A stretch of 9,993 nucleotides of DNA from CAZCBD01 sp964496755 (GCA_964496755.1 CAZCBD010000105.1:1-9993), one strand, 5' to 3'; shown: positions 1-7,321, numbered from the stretch's first letter. A program made the numbers and translations. The notes: generated by a model not told the origin, from the letters alone.

Positions 1-392
1 CAAAAAAAATCATTTTATTTTTAGTGTTCACCACCGGAATAATAGTATGGTTTTTTGCACGACCGGCTTTTCATTTAGGTGCAAGCGGATTAGTCTATGG
101 AATTGCATCATATTTTTTCTTTTCGGGAATTTTTCAAAAAAAATCTGCAGCTTCATTATTCACCTTTATTTTGCTGTTAATATACAATGGTCTCCTGTTT
201 GGATTGTTTCCGAAGGATTTATCAATTTCATGGGAGTCACATATTGCGGGTGCTATTTCAGGACTTTTTGCTTCCTTAATTTTTAAATTGAATTTTCCTG
301 AAAAAAAATATGATTGGGAAGATGAAAAAATTGAAAATGTTGAAGATCTTGAGATTTCATATAAAAAAGGATACCCATTTGAAAATGACTGA
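1..392 (+). CDS. Rhomboid family intramembrane serine protease, C-terminal part (cut by window edge)
   Basis: The reading frame is open to the left edge (codons start at base 3), so the gene begins outside the window; the GTG at 24 is internal. About 129 C-terminal residues are visible. Rhomboids cleave membrane proteins within the lipid bilayer using a Ser-His dyad. The serine is in HLGASGLVYG (Ser codon 84-86, matching the GxSG motif of transmembrane segment 4). The histidine is in SWESHIAGAISG (His codon 240-242, matching the HxxG motif of segment 6). Hydrophobic stretches before, between and after these motifs fit membrane helices 3 to 6. After the last helix comes a charged, Asp/Glu/Lys-rich cytoplasmic tail of about 37 residues, ending at a TGA. 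The gene is followed by an AT-rich gap and rpoD on the same strand. The family call is safe; the substrate cannot be told. Confidence 0.88.
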   Translation, partial: KKIILFLVFTTGIIVWFFARPAFHLGASGLVYGIASYFFFSGIFQKKSAASLFTFILLLIYNGLLFGLFPKDLSISWESHIAGAISGLFASLIFKLNFPEKKYDWEDEKIENVEDLEISYKKGYPFEND

Positions 393-576
393 ATCTTTTT
401 TCTGAAATAGTTATCATAAATAGCGATAGTATTATATACTATTAATAATAAATTTCTTTTAATTAATACAAATATTATGTATTTTTGTAATTCTATTATA
501 AATACAAAAAGTATCCGGGAACAAGTTACATTATAATTTGTAGATACAATGTTAAATTATAAGGGTTGGAGTTAAA
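393..576 (+). promoter_or_regulatory. Intergenic leader upstream of rpoD with two inverted repeats
   Basis: This gap is very AT-rich and has no coding potential. Two perfect inverted repeats stand out. One is ATAGTAT (426-432) / ATACTAT (436-442) with a 3-base gap. The other is TTTTTGTA (482-489) / TACAAAAA (503-510) with a 13-base gap. A TATAAT occurs at 532-537, but no convincing -35 hexamer sits at the right distance, and no clean TTTG/TAnnTTTG Bacteroidota promoter is seen. The region must hold the rpoD promoter unless rpoD is co-transcribed with the rhomboid gene. The repeats could be operators or a weak hairpin; this is inference. Confidence 0.35.
568..571 (+). promoter_or_regulatory. 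Shine-Dalgarno GGAG that decides the TTG start of rpoD
   Basis: GGAG lies five bases before the TTG at 577. Between the in-frame TAA at 553 and this TTG there is no ATG, GTG or other TTG, so TTG is the only standard start. It sits at the Leu of the MRQLKITK opening usual in related sigma factors. Confidence 0.7.
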
Positions 577-1437
577 TTGAAAATAACTAAACAATTTACA
601 AACCGCGAAAGTCAATCTTTAGATAAGTATTTACAAGAAATTGGTAAAGTTGATTTAATTGATGCCAATGAAGAAATCAGATTAGCCGAACTTATAAAAA
701 GCGGTAATAAAGCTGCTTTGGATAAGCTTGTAAAAGCTAATTTAAGATTTGTGGTTTCTGTTGCAAAACAATATCAAAACAAAGGATTATCTCTCGGCGA
801 TTTAATTAATGAAGGTAATTTGGGATTGATTAAAGCTGCACAAAGATTCGACGAAACTCGTGGATTTAAATTCATCTCTTATGCAGTTTGGTGGATTAGA
901 CAATCTATTATGCAAGCAATAGCTGACCAATCAAGAATGGTAAGGCTACCTTTAAATCGAGTTGGTGCATTAACCAAAATCGGTAAAGTTGCCAGTAATC
1001 TGGAACAAGAATATGAAAGAGCACCCAACATCGAAGAAATAGCCAAAGAGCTTGATATGGATGTTGAAGAAGTTGCCTATGCACAGCAAATTGCAGGGCG
1101 ACATATTTCAGTAGATGCACCATTTGCAAATGGTGACGACAATAAAAACAGCTTGCTTGATGTTATGCCAAATGAATCGAATCCTGCTCCGGATCACACT
1201 CTGATGGACGATTCTCTTAAAGGCGAAATTGAAAATGCTCTTTCAAGCTTAACCGAAAGAGAAGCACAAGTGATAAGATTGTCATTTGGCCTTAATGAAG
1301 AACATTCGCATACTTTGGAAGAAATTGGAGAAAAATTTAATTTAACCAGAGAGCGTGTGCGTCAAATTAAAGAAAAAGCTTTAATCCGCTTAAGACATGC
1401 ATCAAGAAGTAAAAATCTAAAAGTTTATCTGGGATAA
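577..1437 (+). CDS. rpoD: RNA polymerase primary sigma factor, sigma-70 family
   Basis: This is the housekeeping sigma factor that directs core RNA polymerase to promoters. At 286 residues it is the short form usual in Bacteroidota/Chlorobiota, without region 1.1. Region 1.2 is at about residues 10-40 (SLDKYLQEIGK). Region 2 is at about 50-120 and includes the core-binding and -10-recognising stretch with RFDETRGFKFISYAVWWIRQ. Region 3 covers about 125-200. Region 4 is at about 220-280, with the -35-binding helix-turn-helix TLEEIGEKFNLTRERVRQIKEKA. The C-terminus SRSKNLKVYLG is family-typical. The start is TTG with a GGAG five bases upstream, and a strong intrinsic terminator follows 6 bases after the TAA. 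Nothing is missing, so this should be a working primary sigma factor rather than an alternative one. Confidence 0.95.
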   Translation: MKITKQFTNRESQSLDKYLQEIGKVDLIDANEEIRLAELIKSGNKAALDKLVKANLRFVVSVAKQYQNKGLSLGDLINEGNLGLIKAAQRFDETRGFKFISYAVWWIRQSIMQAIADQSRMVRLPLNRVGALTKIGKVASNLEQEYERAPNIEEIAKELDMDVEEVAYAQQIAGRHISVDAPFANGDDNKNSLLDVMPNESNPAPDHTLMDDSLKGEIENALSSLTEREAQVIRLSFGLNEEHSHTLEEIGEKFNLTRERVRQIKEKALIRLRHASRSKNLKVYLG

Positions 1438-1443
1438 AAGTTT

Positions 1444-1470
1444 AAACCGCTTCTCTCGAAGCGGTTTTTT
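1444..1470 (+). terminator. Intrinsic terminator of rpoD
   Basis: A perfect 10-bp stem, AAACCGCTTC (1444-1453) / GAAGCGGTTT (1458-1467), has a TCTC loop and a run of six T on the plus strand (1465-1470). It starts 6 bases after the rpoD stop. It lies one base beyond the stop of the convergent sulfatase gene, so it may also end the minus-strand operon, although the minus-strand T-run is interrupted. Confidence 0.92.
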
Positions 1471-1471
1471 A

Positions 1472-2968
1472 TTACCTCTTCAATGGAAATTTCCAATTCT
1501 TAATTGCCGATGGCTTGTGTTCAGCACGGAATATTGATTTTACCTTTCTAATAATATTGGGATTTTTACCTGACAAATCAATACTTTCGCCGGGATCTGA
1601 AAGTAAATCATATAATTCTATATGACTTTTATTATCATTATGCGCATTCTTTCTAATTGCTTTCCATTTACCAATTCTAACAGCTTGAACCCCACCATCT
1701 CGTTCATGAAATTCCCAATATAAAAATTTATGTTTTTGCTGTTTGCTTTTGTTATCTAATAATTCCGGTAATAATGAAATACCATCCGTTCTAATATTAG
1801 TTTCAGTATCAAGTAATTCTTCAAATGTTGGAAACATATCCCAAAAGGCTGAAATCAAATCCGAAGTTTTCCCTGCTTTGATATGCCCCGGCCATTTGGC
1901 AATAAAAGGAACTTTTATTCCTCCCTCATAAAGTTCACCTTTTAATCCTTTCAAATTGCCAACACTTTTAAAGAATTTATAATCAACACCCCCCACATAA
2001 GATGTGCCGTTATCACTTGAAAAAATAATTAAAGTATTTTCTTCCAAACCATATTTTTTTAATGCTTTTACAACTTCACCAACATAGTAATCCAAATAAC
2101 TAATCATAGCGGCATATGATTCACGCGGGGTAAAATTCGGGGTATACCCTTTATCACCAATATATGGTTTATCCTGAAAATTATAATTGAAAGACTCACG
2201 GATACTATCCGGAATTTGCAAAGCTAAATGAGGAAGCGGGGTAGGTAGATAAAGGAAAAAAGAGTTATCTCTATTTTTTTTAATAAACTCGAGTGTTTTC
2301 TCTTTCATTTTTTCAGGTGCCCACTCGTTCCCTAAGAATCGTTTGTAATTATCGGGCTCAGTAATTCCGGAGGTTAGTTTATAGTGAGGTTTAAAATCTT
2401 TATTCCGCAAAGAATCTCTCGTAGTGTTTTCCCACAAATAAGTAGGAAAGTAATTATGGGCTTGTCGCTGACACAAATATCCATAGAAATAATCAAATCC
2501 TTGATTATTCGGATGACCTTCACCAAAATTACCCAATCCCCATTTTCCTATTGCAGCGGTTTTATAACCTTGTTGTTTAAATAATTCAGCAATTGTAAAT
2601 AGTGAGTCGGGAATTGGTTCCTGCCCCGTATAATCATACCATTCGCCCACTTCAGCATTTCCTCTAATGTAGGCATGCCCTTGATGCATACCGCTTAGCA
2701 AACTACATCGGGAAGGAGCGCTAACAGCACTACCTGAATAATGATTCGTAAACTTTATTCCATCTTCGGCAAGTTTATCAATGTTTGGTGTTTTTATTTT
2801 TTCTTGTCCATAGCAACCAAGTTCTGCGTAGCCCAAATCATCGGCAAGGATATAAATTACATTTGGCTTTTTAGGTTTAATTTTATTTTTACTACAATTT
2901 GCAGATAGTATTAAAATAATTATTACAACTATTAATATTTTAAGCTTTAATGATTTTTTGTTTTTCAT
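1472..2968 (-). CDS. Sulfatase (type I, serine-type formylglycine), predicted secreted lipoprotein or membrane-anchored
   Basis: This enzyme hydrolyses sulfate esters and needs a formylglycine in its active site. The signature is S-A-P-S-R followed by CSLLSG, so Ser83 is the formylglycine precursor; a Ser-type sulfatase needs the neighbouring anSME. Other family residues are Asp43-Asp44 (metal), Lys142 in GKWGLG, His247 in PLPHL and Asp319-Asn320 (metal). GKWGLG replaces the more common GKWHLG; together with a YLCQRQAHNY stretch (about 164-173) this marks a particular sulfatase subfamily rather than damage. The N-terminus is Lys-rich plus a strong hydrophobic segment ending LSANC, an imperfect lipobox (Cys25). 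The length of 498 is normal. The ATG overlaps the anSME stop by 4 bases (ATGA), giving translational coupling. The beta-galactosidase neighbour suggests a sulfated galactose-containing substrate, which is inference. Confidence 0.92.
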   Translation of the reverse strand: MKNKKSLKLKILIVVIIILILSANCSKNKIKPKKPNVIYILADDLGYAELGCYGQEKIKTPNIDKLAEDGIKFTNHYSGSAVSAPSRCSLLSGMHQGHAYIRGNAEVGEWYDYTGQEPIPDSLFTIAELFKQQGYKTAAIGKWGLGNFGEGHPNNQGFDYFYGYLCQRQAHNYFPTYLWENTTRDSLRNKDFKPHYKLTSGITEPDNYKRFLGNEWAPEKMKEKTLEFIKKNRDNSFFLYLPTPLPHLALQIPDSIRESFNYNFQDKPYIGDKGYTPNFTPRESYAAMISYLDYYVGEVVKALKKYGLEENTLIIFSSDNGTSYVGGVDYKFFKSVGNLKGLKGELYEGGIKVPFIAKWPGHIKAGKTSDLISAFWDMFPTFEELLDTETNIRTDGISLLPELLDNKSKQQKHKFLYWEFHERDGGVQAVRIGKWKAIRKNAHNDNKSHIELYDLLSDPGESIDLSGKNPNIIRKVKSIFRAEHKPSAIKNWKFPLKR

Positions 2969-4095
2969 TTTTTCTCTCTAATATTTTTAATTTTCCATTC
3001 CTCACTCATTTTCAGAAAAAACGAATGAGCTTTATCAAAAAAGATTTTATAGGCATTACAATGGTAATTGAAACTTTCGCCGTTTTTACTAAACCTGTAC
3101 TTTGGACATCCTCCGTAACAAAATTTATAATATTTGCATGCACTACAATCAGAATTCTTTTTTCTCTTTCTTAATCCAAATTCCTTTTGTTTAGCAGAGT
3201 TTAACATTTCATCCAAAGAATGGGTTTGAATATTACCTAATTTAGTTTCAGGTTGAACAAAATAATCACATGAAAATACATCGCCATTATGTTCAACCAC
3301 TAAATAATTTCCACACTCATTTGCAAAAGTACATTCCGAAGAAGGTAAGCCCAAATAATTTGCAAAAATAGCTTCAAAGGTTCTAATATTAGGCGCTTTT
3401 CCACGATTAAAATCCGCTAACCACAACTCCCATATTTTTACCAAAAAATTTCCATAATCTTCAGGCAAAACGGAAAAGGGTTCAAGTTTATCGCCTTCTT
3501 TTTCAAAAATCGGAATAAACTGAATAAAATCAACATTCATGTTTTTAAAAAAAGAATAAATTTCACGGGGATAATGTGCAGAATAATTATTAACAGTAGC
3601 CAGAATATTTACTTCAACCTTATTTTTTTTAAGTTCAAAATAATTATTGTAAACCCCCACCCAGCTTCCTTTTCCATTTTTGTTTTTTCGATAAAAATCG
3701 TGAATGTGTTTCGGCCCGTCTAAAGAAAGACCTACTAAAAATTTTTGTTCGTACAGAAATCTTGCCCATTCATTATTTAATAAAACACCGTTTGTCTGAA
3801 ATCCATTCGCAATTATTTTCCCTTTACCAAATTCTTTTTGCAGAACGACAATTTTTTTAAAAAAATCCAACCCCATCAATGTCGGTTCGCCTCCTTGCCA
3901 AAGAAAATTGATTTCCTGTCCGGATTGTTCCATTGCTTGTGTTATTATTTCCTTTAATATGTCATCAGACATTCTAAAGGTTTGACCGCGAAACAAATTT
4001 TCCTTTTCCAAATAGAAACAATAATCACAATTTAAATTGCAATTTGCACCACTAGGTTTTACTAATAAGGTATTTAATCTTTTTCGCAGCATCAT
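2965..4095 (-). CDS. anSME: Anaerobic sulfatase-maturing enzyme (radical SAM, SPASM domain)
   Basis: This cytoplasmic enzyme oxidises a Ser or Cys of an unfolded sulfatase to formylglycine using S-adenosylmethionine and iron-sulfur clusters. The radical SAM CxxxCxxC is Cys19, Cys23 and Cys26 (CNLNCDYC). The C-terminal third has the cysteine set for two auxiliary clusters: SSECTFANEC, then FSCDYF, then CSACKYYKFCYGGC, then a late YHC. The Asp directly after the middle Cys (SCD) matches the catalytic base described for the Clostridium perfringens enzyme. The length of 376 is close to that enzyme's 370. The start is the first of two tandem ATG codons, and its ATGA overlaps the stop of the sulfatase remnant upstream. 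The stop overlaps the start of the intact Ser-type sulfatase downstream, its evident client. Confidence 0.95.
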   Translation of the reverse strand: MMLRKRLNTLLVKPSGANCNLNCDYCFYLEKENLFRGQTFRMSDDILKEIITQAMEQSGQEINFLWQGGEPTLMGLDFFKKIVVLQKEFGKGKIIANGFQTNGVLLNNEWARFLYEQKFLVGLSLDGPKHIHDFYRKNKNGKGSWVGVYNNYFELKKNKVEVNILATVNNYSAHYPREIYSFFKNMNVDFIQFIPIFEKEGDKLEPFSVLPEDYGNFLVKIWELWLADFNRGKAPNIRTFEAIFANYLGLPSSECTFANECGNYLVVEHNGDVFSCDYFVQPETKLGNIQTHSLDEMLNSAKQKEFGLRKRKKNSDCSACKYYKFCYGGCPKYRFSKNGESFNYHCNAYKIFFDKAHSFFLKMSEEWKIKNIREKK

Positions 4096-4389
4096 AAATG
4101 TGGTAGCGGTACAGGCAAATTGGTTTCTCTGTCAATTGGTGTCTGAGCTTTCACATTAATTAAATATTTTCTCAGATTACTGCAAAGTTTCTTCGCAATA
4201 TCATAATTGGATTTCATCATATTTCTGGTTTCCCAATATCATCTTTAAAGTTAAATAATTTAACTTCTTGATTTTCATAATTATAAATTAATTTTCAATC
4301 TCCTTCGCGAATAAAACTAAACAGGTGATTTGTAAAACATTAAATATTTTAATCTTAAAGTATAAAAATAAATCCTTGATCTTTTTCAT
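4092..4389 (-). pseudogene. Sulfatase remnant: signal-peptide start fused to C-terminus, with nonsense and frameshift
   Basis: The stretch between the beta-galactosidase and anSME is a decayed sulfatase. An ATG at 4389 opens a signal-peptide-like run (MKKIKDLFLY, then a hydrophobic run ending CLVLF). By about 4310 the sequence jumps to a sulfatase C-terminal region in another frame: IREGD (4312-4298), then KLIYNYENQEVKLFNFKDD. The usual Trp after REGD is a TGA (4297-4295), consistent with TGG to TGA. A single-base loss near 4232-4234 shifts the frame again, after which NYDIAKKL and NVKAQTPIDRE continue to a TGA at 4094-4092. That stop still forms an ATGA overlap with anSME. The whole catalytic core is gone, so the product cannot be active. 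Its C-terminus differs from that of the intact sulfatase, so it was a second, distinct enzyme. Confidence 0.82.
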
Positions 4390-4429
4390 TTTAATTCTCA
4401 GTTAAAGATGCTTATTATGCTTTCAAAGA

Positions 4430-6256
4430 TCAGATTAGTTCTTTAATGCCTTTAACGGATACGGCTTCTTGTTGCAATAAATCAAAAATCAGAATCTCAT
4501 TAACACCTTTTTTGAGCCATGATTTCGGACAATATAGTGAATGCTGCGGGCCGATTTCCCAATAGCGCCCTAAATTATGACCATTAATCCAAACAATACC
4601 TTTTTTGTATTTTGTCATATCAAAATAAGTATCACCATTAACCTTATCCAATTTAAAAGTACCTTTGTAAAAAATTCCTTTTTTGGTGCTTGCTTTACCA
4701 ACTTTCGATTTTTTATTTAAACTTGAAATATACTTTGAATCCAACGGCAGTTTATAAACTTCCCAATTCATTAAAGTCATTCCATTTAAAGTAACCCTAT
4801 CGGTAATACCCTTTCTATCAATCAATTCCTGCCCAAAATTTATGCGTCCCATTGCTTCAACCAATATTTCAAGGGAGGGATATTGGGTATTTGTTTTCGG
4901 AATTATAATTGAATTTTCACCTTTGCTTCTATCAATTGTCCCTATAAATTCACCGTCAATAAAAACAGTAGCAAAATCATGGAGATCAGTAATTTTCAGT
5001 TTGCCGTTTTTTCTTCCAACTAATTTTGTCTTATACAAAACAAGTCCCTGATAATGGTTATAATATTCAAAAGGCTTCGGTTGCACTGATTTTATTGCTT
5101 TAGGCAAGTTATCCCAAACAGATGTAAATTTTTCCATTTTAATTTCAGGAATTTCAATCATTTCAATTGGTTCAGGTAAATCGGGCAATTTTAATTTTGA
5201 ATATTTTTGAATTAATTTTCGAAGCGAAAAATATTTTTCTCTCGGATTTCCATTTTCCATAATAGGAGCATCATAATCATAACTTGTAACATCAGGTTGA
5301 TAACCAAAACCGCCGGAATTAGCTCCGGCAGTGAATCCAAAGTTAGTACCACCATGCAGCATATAAAAATTAATTGAGTAATTATTATCTAAAATAAATT
5401 TAACCTCATTTAACAAATCAGTAGTATCAGGACGTTGCCATTCTTCACGCCAATGAGTAAGCCACCCCGGATAAGTTTCGCTACTGAATACAGGAACTCC
5501 CGGATTAATTTTACGAGCTAATTCGTAGTATTTCTCTTTTGAACCGGAATCCAATCCAACAGCGCACCCTTTCACACTACCAGCCTCAAGCATATAAGGT
5601 GTTCCGCCATCAGCGGTATAAAATGGTATATTAATACCATTATTTTCCCACATTTTTTTTATTTCAACCAAATAATTTCTATCGTTTCCAAAACTGCCAT
5701 ATTCGTTTTCTATTTGGAGTAAGATTATTGGACCACCTTTTGTAATTTGATATGGTCTTATAATTTTTGCTATATGATTAATGTAGCTTTTTACGGAAGA
5801 GATATATCTTTCATCCATACATCTAAGCTTAATATCGGGAATACTCAATAAATACGGCGGTATTCCGCCCAAATCCCATTCACCGCAACTATACGGCCCA
5901 GGACGAAACAGAAGATACATTCCTTCTTCTTGAACTATTTGTATAAATTTTTTCAGATCTTTGTTTTCGGTTCTAAAATCAAATTCACCTTTTTCTATTT
6001 CGTGAAAATTCCAAAATACATAAGTTGCAATAGTATTGCACCCCATTGCTTTTGCCATTCGAATGCGATGTCTCCAGTAAATTTTCGGTATTCTTGAATA
6101 GTGCATTTCTCCTGCAATTATTTGAAAGGGTTTATTATCTAAATAAAAGTTTCTGGAATCGAAACTAAATTCATGCAAACTTACATTCTTGTTTTGATTT
6201 TTATCACAAGCTTGAAATAACATCAAAATCAAAAAAAATATTTTTAAATTTTTCAT
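4430..6256 (-). CDS. Beta-galactosidase, glycoside hydrolase family 35, predicted lipoprotein
   Basis: This retaining exo-beta-galactosidase removes terminal galactose. The TIM barrel spans about residues 26-345. The GH35 signature GGPIILLQIENEYG (174-187) carries the acid/base Glu185. The nucleophile is Glu260 in FSSETYPGW. Other family stretches are AGEMHYSR near 48 and RPGPYSCGEWDLGG near 118. After the barrel come beta-rich domains: a galactose-binding-like segment at about 395-500 (VFIDGEFIGTIDR) and a last jelly roll at about 530-600 (VWINGHNLGRYWEIGPQ). The N-terminus is a lipoprotein-like signal ending LFQAC (Cys17), so it probably sits on a membrane facing the periplasm or outside. 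The length of 608 is normal for bacterial GH35. AGAGA lies shortly before the ATG. It leads the sulfatase-remnant/anSME/sulfatase operon with a 40-base gap. Confidence 0.94.
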   Translation of the reverse strand: MKNLKIFFLILMLFQACDKNQNKNVSLHEFSFDSRNFYLDNKPFQIIAGEMHYSRIPKIYWRHRIRMAKAMGCNTIATYVFWNFHEIEKGEFDFRTENKDLKKFIQIVQEEGMYLLFRPGPYSCGEWDLGGIPPYLLSIPDIKLRCMDERYISSVKSYINHIAKIIRPYQITKGGPIILLQIENEYGSFGNDRNYLVEIKKMWENNGINIPFYTADGGTPYMLEAGSVKGCAVGLDSGSKEKYYELARKINPGVPVFSSETYPGWLTHWREEWQRPDTTDLLNEVKFILDNNYSINFYMLHGGTNFGFTAGANSGGFGYQPDVTSYDYDAPIMENGNPREKYFSLRKLIQKYSKLKLPDLPEPIEMIEIPEIKMEKFTSVWDNLPKAIKSVQPKPFEYYNHYQGLVLYKTKLVGRKNGKLKITDLHDFATVFIDGEFIGTIDRSKGENSIIIPKTNTQYPSLEILVEAMGRINFGQELIDRKGITDRVTLNGMTLMNWEVYKLPLDSKYISSLNKKSKVGKASTKKGIFYKGTFKLDKVNGDTYFDMTKYKKGIVWINGHNLGRYWEIGPQHSLYCPKSWLKKGVNEILIFDLLQQEAVSVKGIKELI

Positions 6257-6294
6257 ATTAAAATCTCTTTTAGTTAAAAATTAATTCTAATTTT

Positions 6295-6396
6295 TTAATT
6301 AGCAATTTTGATACTTTCAATAGTTTTCCATAAACTTTTATCCGGTTTACTTACAAATAAAAAGCGCGTATATATTGCTATTCTCATCAAATTCAT
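6295..6396 (-). CDS. 33-residue ORF of unknown function, possibly a gene remnant
   Basis: An ATG at 6396 preceded by AAAGGTGATAG (a good ribosome-binding site) opens a 33-codon frame beginning MNLMRIAIYTR and ending SLWKTIESIKIAN. Its TAA is 38 bases before the GH35 start, so it would be the first cistron of the operon. I do not recognise it. It resembles the nearby sulfatase remnant in size and in looking like a gene start joined to a gene end, so an internally deleted gene is possible. The rest of 6397-6524 shows no gene. Whether the ORF is translated is uncertain. Confidence 0.3.
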   Translation of the reverse strand: MNLMRIAIYTRFLFVSKPDKSLWKTIESIKIAN

Positions 6397-6524
6397 CTAT
6401 CACCTTTCTGTACAAAGGGTAAGATCTTTCAAAAATGTTTACGTTAACTTTTTTATTGCAATATCTAAAATTTTTATGATAAATGCCACTGATAATGTTT
6501 TAAATAAAAATATGAAATAAAGGT

Positions 6525-6555
6525 ATCCAACAGCATGCGGCTAAGCTGGTTAGGC
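6525..6555 (-). repeat. Collapsed attC-like site at the array end
   Basis: Read on the minus strand, GCCTAAC (6555-6549, fits RYYYAAC) lies 11 bases after the stop of the SRPBCC pseudogene. Only 17 bases later comes GTTGGAT (6531-6525, fits GTTRRRY). Between them TTAGCCGCATGC resembles the inner arms of the other sites. At 31 bp it is far below a functional attC, so it is probably a deletion product marking the distal end of the array. Confidence 0.42.
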
Positions 6556-6566
6556 TTATCGTAAGT

Positions 6567-7053
6567 TTATGCAAATTCAGTCTCAAGATATTGTTTTAAT
6601 TCTGATAAATCTTTTTGTTCGTGTGCTTTAATATCATCTATATACTTCTTTCCTAAAAGAAAAGTAAGTTTATCTAGAATAAATCCTAAAAAGAAGATTT
6701 CAGTACCAAGTGTTAGTCTTCTTTCGAACTCAACTTTGCCGTTTTTAGTCGTTAATTAAACCTTGCTGTTATATTGAAAATGGACCGAGGAAATAATGCT
6801 TTGAGATGGATAACTTTAACATCATTCTGATCTTTAATTTTAACTACTTTATATTTTATTTGCTGCTTTTTATCAGCTATAAATTCCTCGAAGTAAAGTA
6901 TTGAGTTTTCAGTAAGTAAGTTGCCTCTGATATATTCACACTTTATATGTTCGTTTGGGCTGTATTTTGGATATACTTCATTAAAATTTAGTAGGGCTTT
7001 TTCAATCTTATCTTTGAACACTTAAGCTCAATTTCCCTTTCAATTTGTATCAT
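6567..7053 (-). pseudogene. SRPBCC-family (START/polyketide-cyclase-like) protein gene broken by two single-base frameshifts
   Basis: Three frames joined give one coherent protein. ATG at 7053, with AGGAA just upstream, gives MIQIEREIELKCSK. Near 7015-7021 the frame changes to DKIEKALLNFNEVYPKYS, then YFEEFIADKK, then KALFPRSIFNITARF, up to a TAA at 6754-6752. Near that stop a second shift leads to TTKNGKVEFERRL, then LLGKKYIDDIK, ending ETEFA at a TAA (6569-6567). Both shifts are repaired by restoring one base. The 487-base span plus two is 489, exactly 163 codons. The pattern (YFEEF, ALFPRSIF, a final amphipathic helix) resembles small SRPBCC proteins that bind hydrophobic ligands in a helix-grip fold; the family call is from memory of that pattern. 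Either a decayed cassette gene or two assembly indels. The middle frame alone has a GTG start at 7021, but it follows a stop codon directly and is not a good gene by itself. Confidence 0.68.
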
Positions 7054-7095
7054 AAATTTCCTATTTTTTAAGTTTATCTAAACCGGTTGTTTTCA

Positions 7096-7321
7096 GCCTA
7101 ACGGCGTTGCAAATAAGGCGTCCGCCTCGAAGTACGATACTAAGCTAACAACGAATATTTATTTTTAAAAAGCAGTGTTTATTTTTCCTTTAGGTAAGCA
7201 CAGCAACTAAATTTACATTACACAGCTCCCAATCTAACGGGAAGCCGAGTTAGCAAACCAAACTTAAAACTAATATAAAACCCGCGTGAGTAATGCGGTC
7301 AAGTTGATTTGCTGGTTATAT
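7096..7321 (-). repeat. attC-like site 4 (226 bp), after relE/parE
   Basis: On the minus strand R'' is ATATAAC (7321-7315), one base after the toxin stop. The L''-like arm is ATCAACTTGACCGC (7308-7295). R' is GTTAGGC (7102-7096), an exact GTTRRRY, with the inner arm reading ATAAGGCGTCCGCC on the plus strand near 7111-7125. The site is longer than the usual upper limit for attC. Most of the centre (7171-7310) is identical to site 3. Confidence 0.62.
7171..7310. repeat. 140-bp perfect direct repeat, copy 1
   Basis: By base-by-base comparison all 140 bases are identical to 8062-8201, 891 bases away. It has no ORF. It contains short inverted repeats: TCCC/GGGA, CTAAC/GTTAG around 7234-7253, and CCGC/GCGG near 7281-7298. 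It forms the variable centre plus L'' arm of attC-like site 4. Confidence 0.93.

Noticed and set aside
532..537. TATAAT as the rpoD -10 box
   Set aside because: No acceptable -35 at 16-18 bases upstream and no TTTG/TAnnTTTG pair. In DNA this AT-rich the hexamer is expected by chance.
1472..2968. Inactive sulfatase because GKWHLG is GKWGLG
   Set aside because: The change comes with a co-occurring subfamily pattern (YLCQRQAHNY), and all other active-site residues are present, so it looks like a subfamily trait.
4295..4297. Recoded TGA (Trp or Sec) in the sulfatase fragment
   Set aside because: Other genes in the window end in TGA and use TGG for Trp. The catalytic core is missing and a further frameshift follows, so this is decay.
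6308..6520. Plus-strand 70-codon ORF starting ATG at 6308
   Set aside because: Compositionally unlike a gene, rich in Ile, Lys and Phe as expected for AT-rich non-coding DNA. It has no recognisable motif and lies antisense to the small ORF and spacer.
6752..7021. TumE/DUF6516-like toxin
   Set aside because: The YFEEF..IKYK stretch first suggested this, but the DNAPHH-type ending is absent. Reading on in the shifted frames gives a better SRPBCC-like protein.
7232..7255. Nested small attC (ATCTAAC..GTTAGCA) inside the 140-bp repeat
   Set aside because: The right box breaks the GTTRRRY pattern and the conserved L'' arm lies outside it near 7295-7308. Probably just a short hairpin, CTAAC/GTTAG.
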